Shown in pieces: positions 63,800 through 64,000 of a stretch of DNA of 64,000 nucleotides; the first letter of the stretch is position 1; every line of letters starts with the position of its first letter. The stretch lies in NCBI RefSeq assembly GCF_947497935.1, contig NZ_CANMIO010000005.1:186001-250000 (forward strand). Direction: 5' to 3'. The notes below the pieces were generated by a model. That model saw nothing but the letters and a program-made list of their open reading frames with translations, ran no database searches and was not told where the DNA came from. Both the position numbers and the translations under genes were made by a program. The DNA comes from an uncultured Shewanella sp. Its GTDB lineage: Bacteria > Pseudomonadota > Gammaproteobacteria > Enterobacterales > Shewanellaceae.

Positions 63800-64000
63800 T
63801 TATTTACGAGCTGCTTTGAATGCTTCAGCCATAGCGCTGCTCATTACAGCGTCATCTTGACTGTTCAAGCTAGCCATTGCTTCTTTCTCTTCAGCTTCAT
63901 CCTTAGCACGGATAGATAGGCTGATGGTGCGGTTCTTACGATCTACACCCATGAACTTAGATTCAACTTTGTCACCTACAGAGTAAACTGTTGATGCATC
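63800..64000 (-). CDS. rpsA: 30S ribosomal protein S1, C-terminal end (partial)
   Basis: The last 66 codons of rpsA, cut by the window edge. [20 protein letters not shown] and [20 protein letters not shown] and the tail [14 protein letters not shown] are typical of the sixth S1 domain and C-terminus. The gene runs in from the right; ihfB is its downstream neighbour, the usual order. Confidence 0.97.
   Translation of the reverse strand, partial: DASTVYSVGDKVESKFMGVDRKNRTISLSIRAKDEAEEKEAMASLNSQDDAVMSSAMAEAFKAARK

Overview
The window is chromosomal DNA of a marine gammaproteobacterium, most probably a Shewanella or a close relative. This is inferred from gene content and order: the rpsA-ihfB-lapA-lapB-pyrF block, tusDCB-tusE beside yccA and tRNA-Ser(UGA), a glyW-cysT-leuZ-type tRNA operon, a long GapB next to a DUF2989 lipoprotein and a second GAPDH, a family II pyrophosphatase, a fused RimB-RimK protein and a TtrS/TtrR-like two-component pair. 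No rRNA, IS element, CRISPR array or intact prophage is visible.

Layout. 1-5.5 kb: the end of a U32-family (RlhA-like) gene, a Lon-like ATP-dependent protease, ppaC and a SEC-C protein. 6-10.4 kb: a two-gene RND efflux operon. 10.5-15.6 kb: tRNA-Ser with three tandem 3'-end/terminator repeats, the divergent punC/punR pair, yccA, and the tusDCB-tusE sulfur relay for tRNA 2-thiolation. 15.6-20.4 kb: a tRNA array on the minus strand, Gly-Cys-Leu followed by two more Cys-Leu copies spaced exactly 915 bp apart, each with its own promoter and each followed by degenerate tRNA-Leu 3'-end/terminator repeats. A frameshifted chemoreceptor gene lies between the first and second copies. 20.7-24.5 kb: gapB, a DUF2989 lipoprotein and gapA. 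24.5-36.3 kb: a diguanylate cyclase, small orphans, a GNAT-amine oxidase pair, a RimB-RimK fusion, an SDR, a frameshifted M1 peptidase with its DUF6702 partner, a glycine-zipper protein and a kinase-like protein. 36.5-39.4 kb: an accessory patch with a possible ribbon-helix-helix orphan, a gene-free 1.1-kb stretch rich in dyads, and a tyrosine recombinase. 39.4-47.3 kb: RluA, then a porin and a flavinylatable lipoprotein facing periplasmic ApbE and a TtrSR-like two-component system. 47.8-56.5 kb: tapT, pssA with a DUF1904 partner, PBP4, an acyl-CoA dehydrogenase, CorA, a DUF486 protein and a P-loop kinase. 56.8-64 kb: an M9-type lipoprotein collagenase with VHL-like C-terminal domains, DUF2058, a DECR2-like SDR, pyrF, lapB, lapA, ihfB and the 3' end of rpsA.

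The strongest candidates for something new are (i) the multiplied tRNA 3'-trailer units downstream of tRNA-Ser and every tRNA-Leu, in the operon whose E. coli trailer is a known small-RNA sponge; (ii) the ApbE / two-site FMN lipoprotein / porin / TtrSR-like locus, which looks like a regulated extracytoplasmic flavin electron-transfer module and shares a candidate operator; and (iii) the dyad-rich non-coding block with four TGGT-N3-ACCA sites between an orphan possible DNA-binding protein and a tyrosine recombinase. Two genes (chemoreceptor and M1 peptidase) carry single-base frameshifts in adenine runs. All calls come from reading the sequence; no database search was run.
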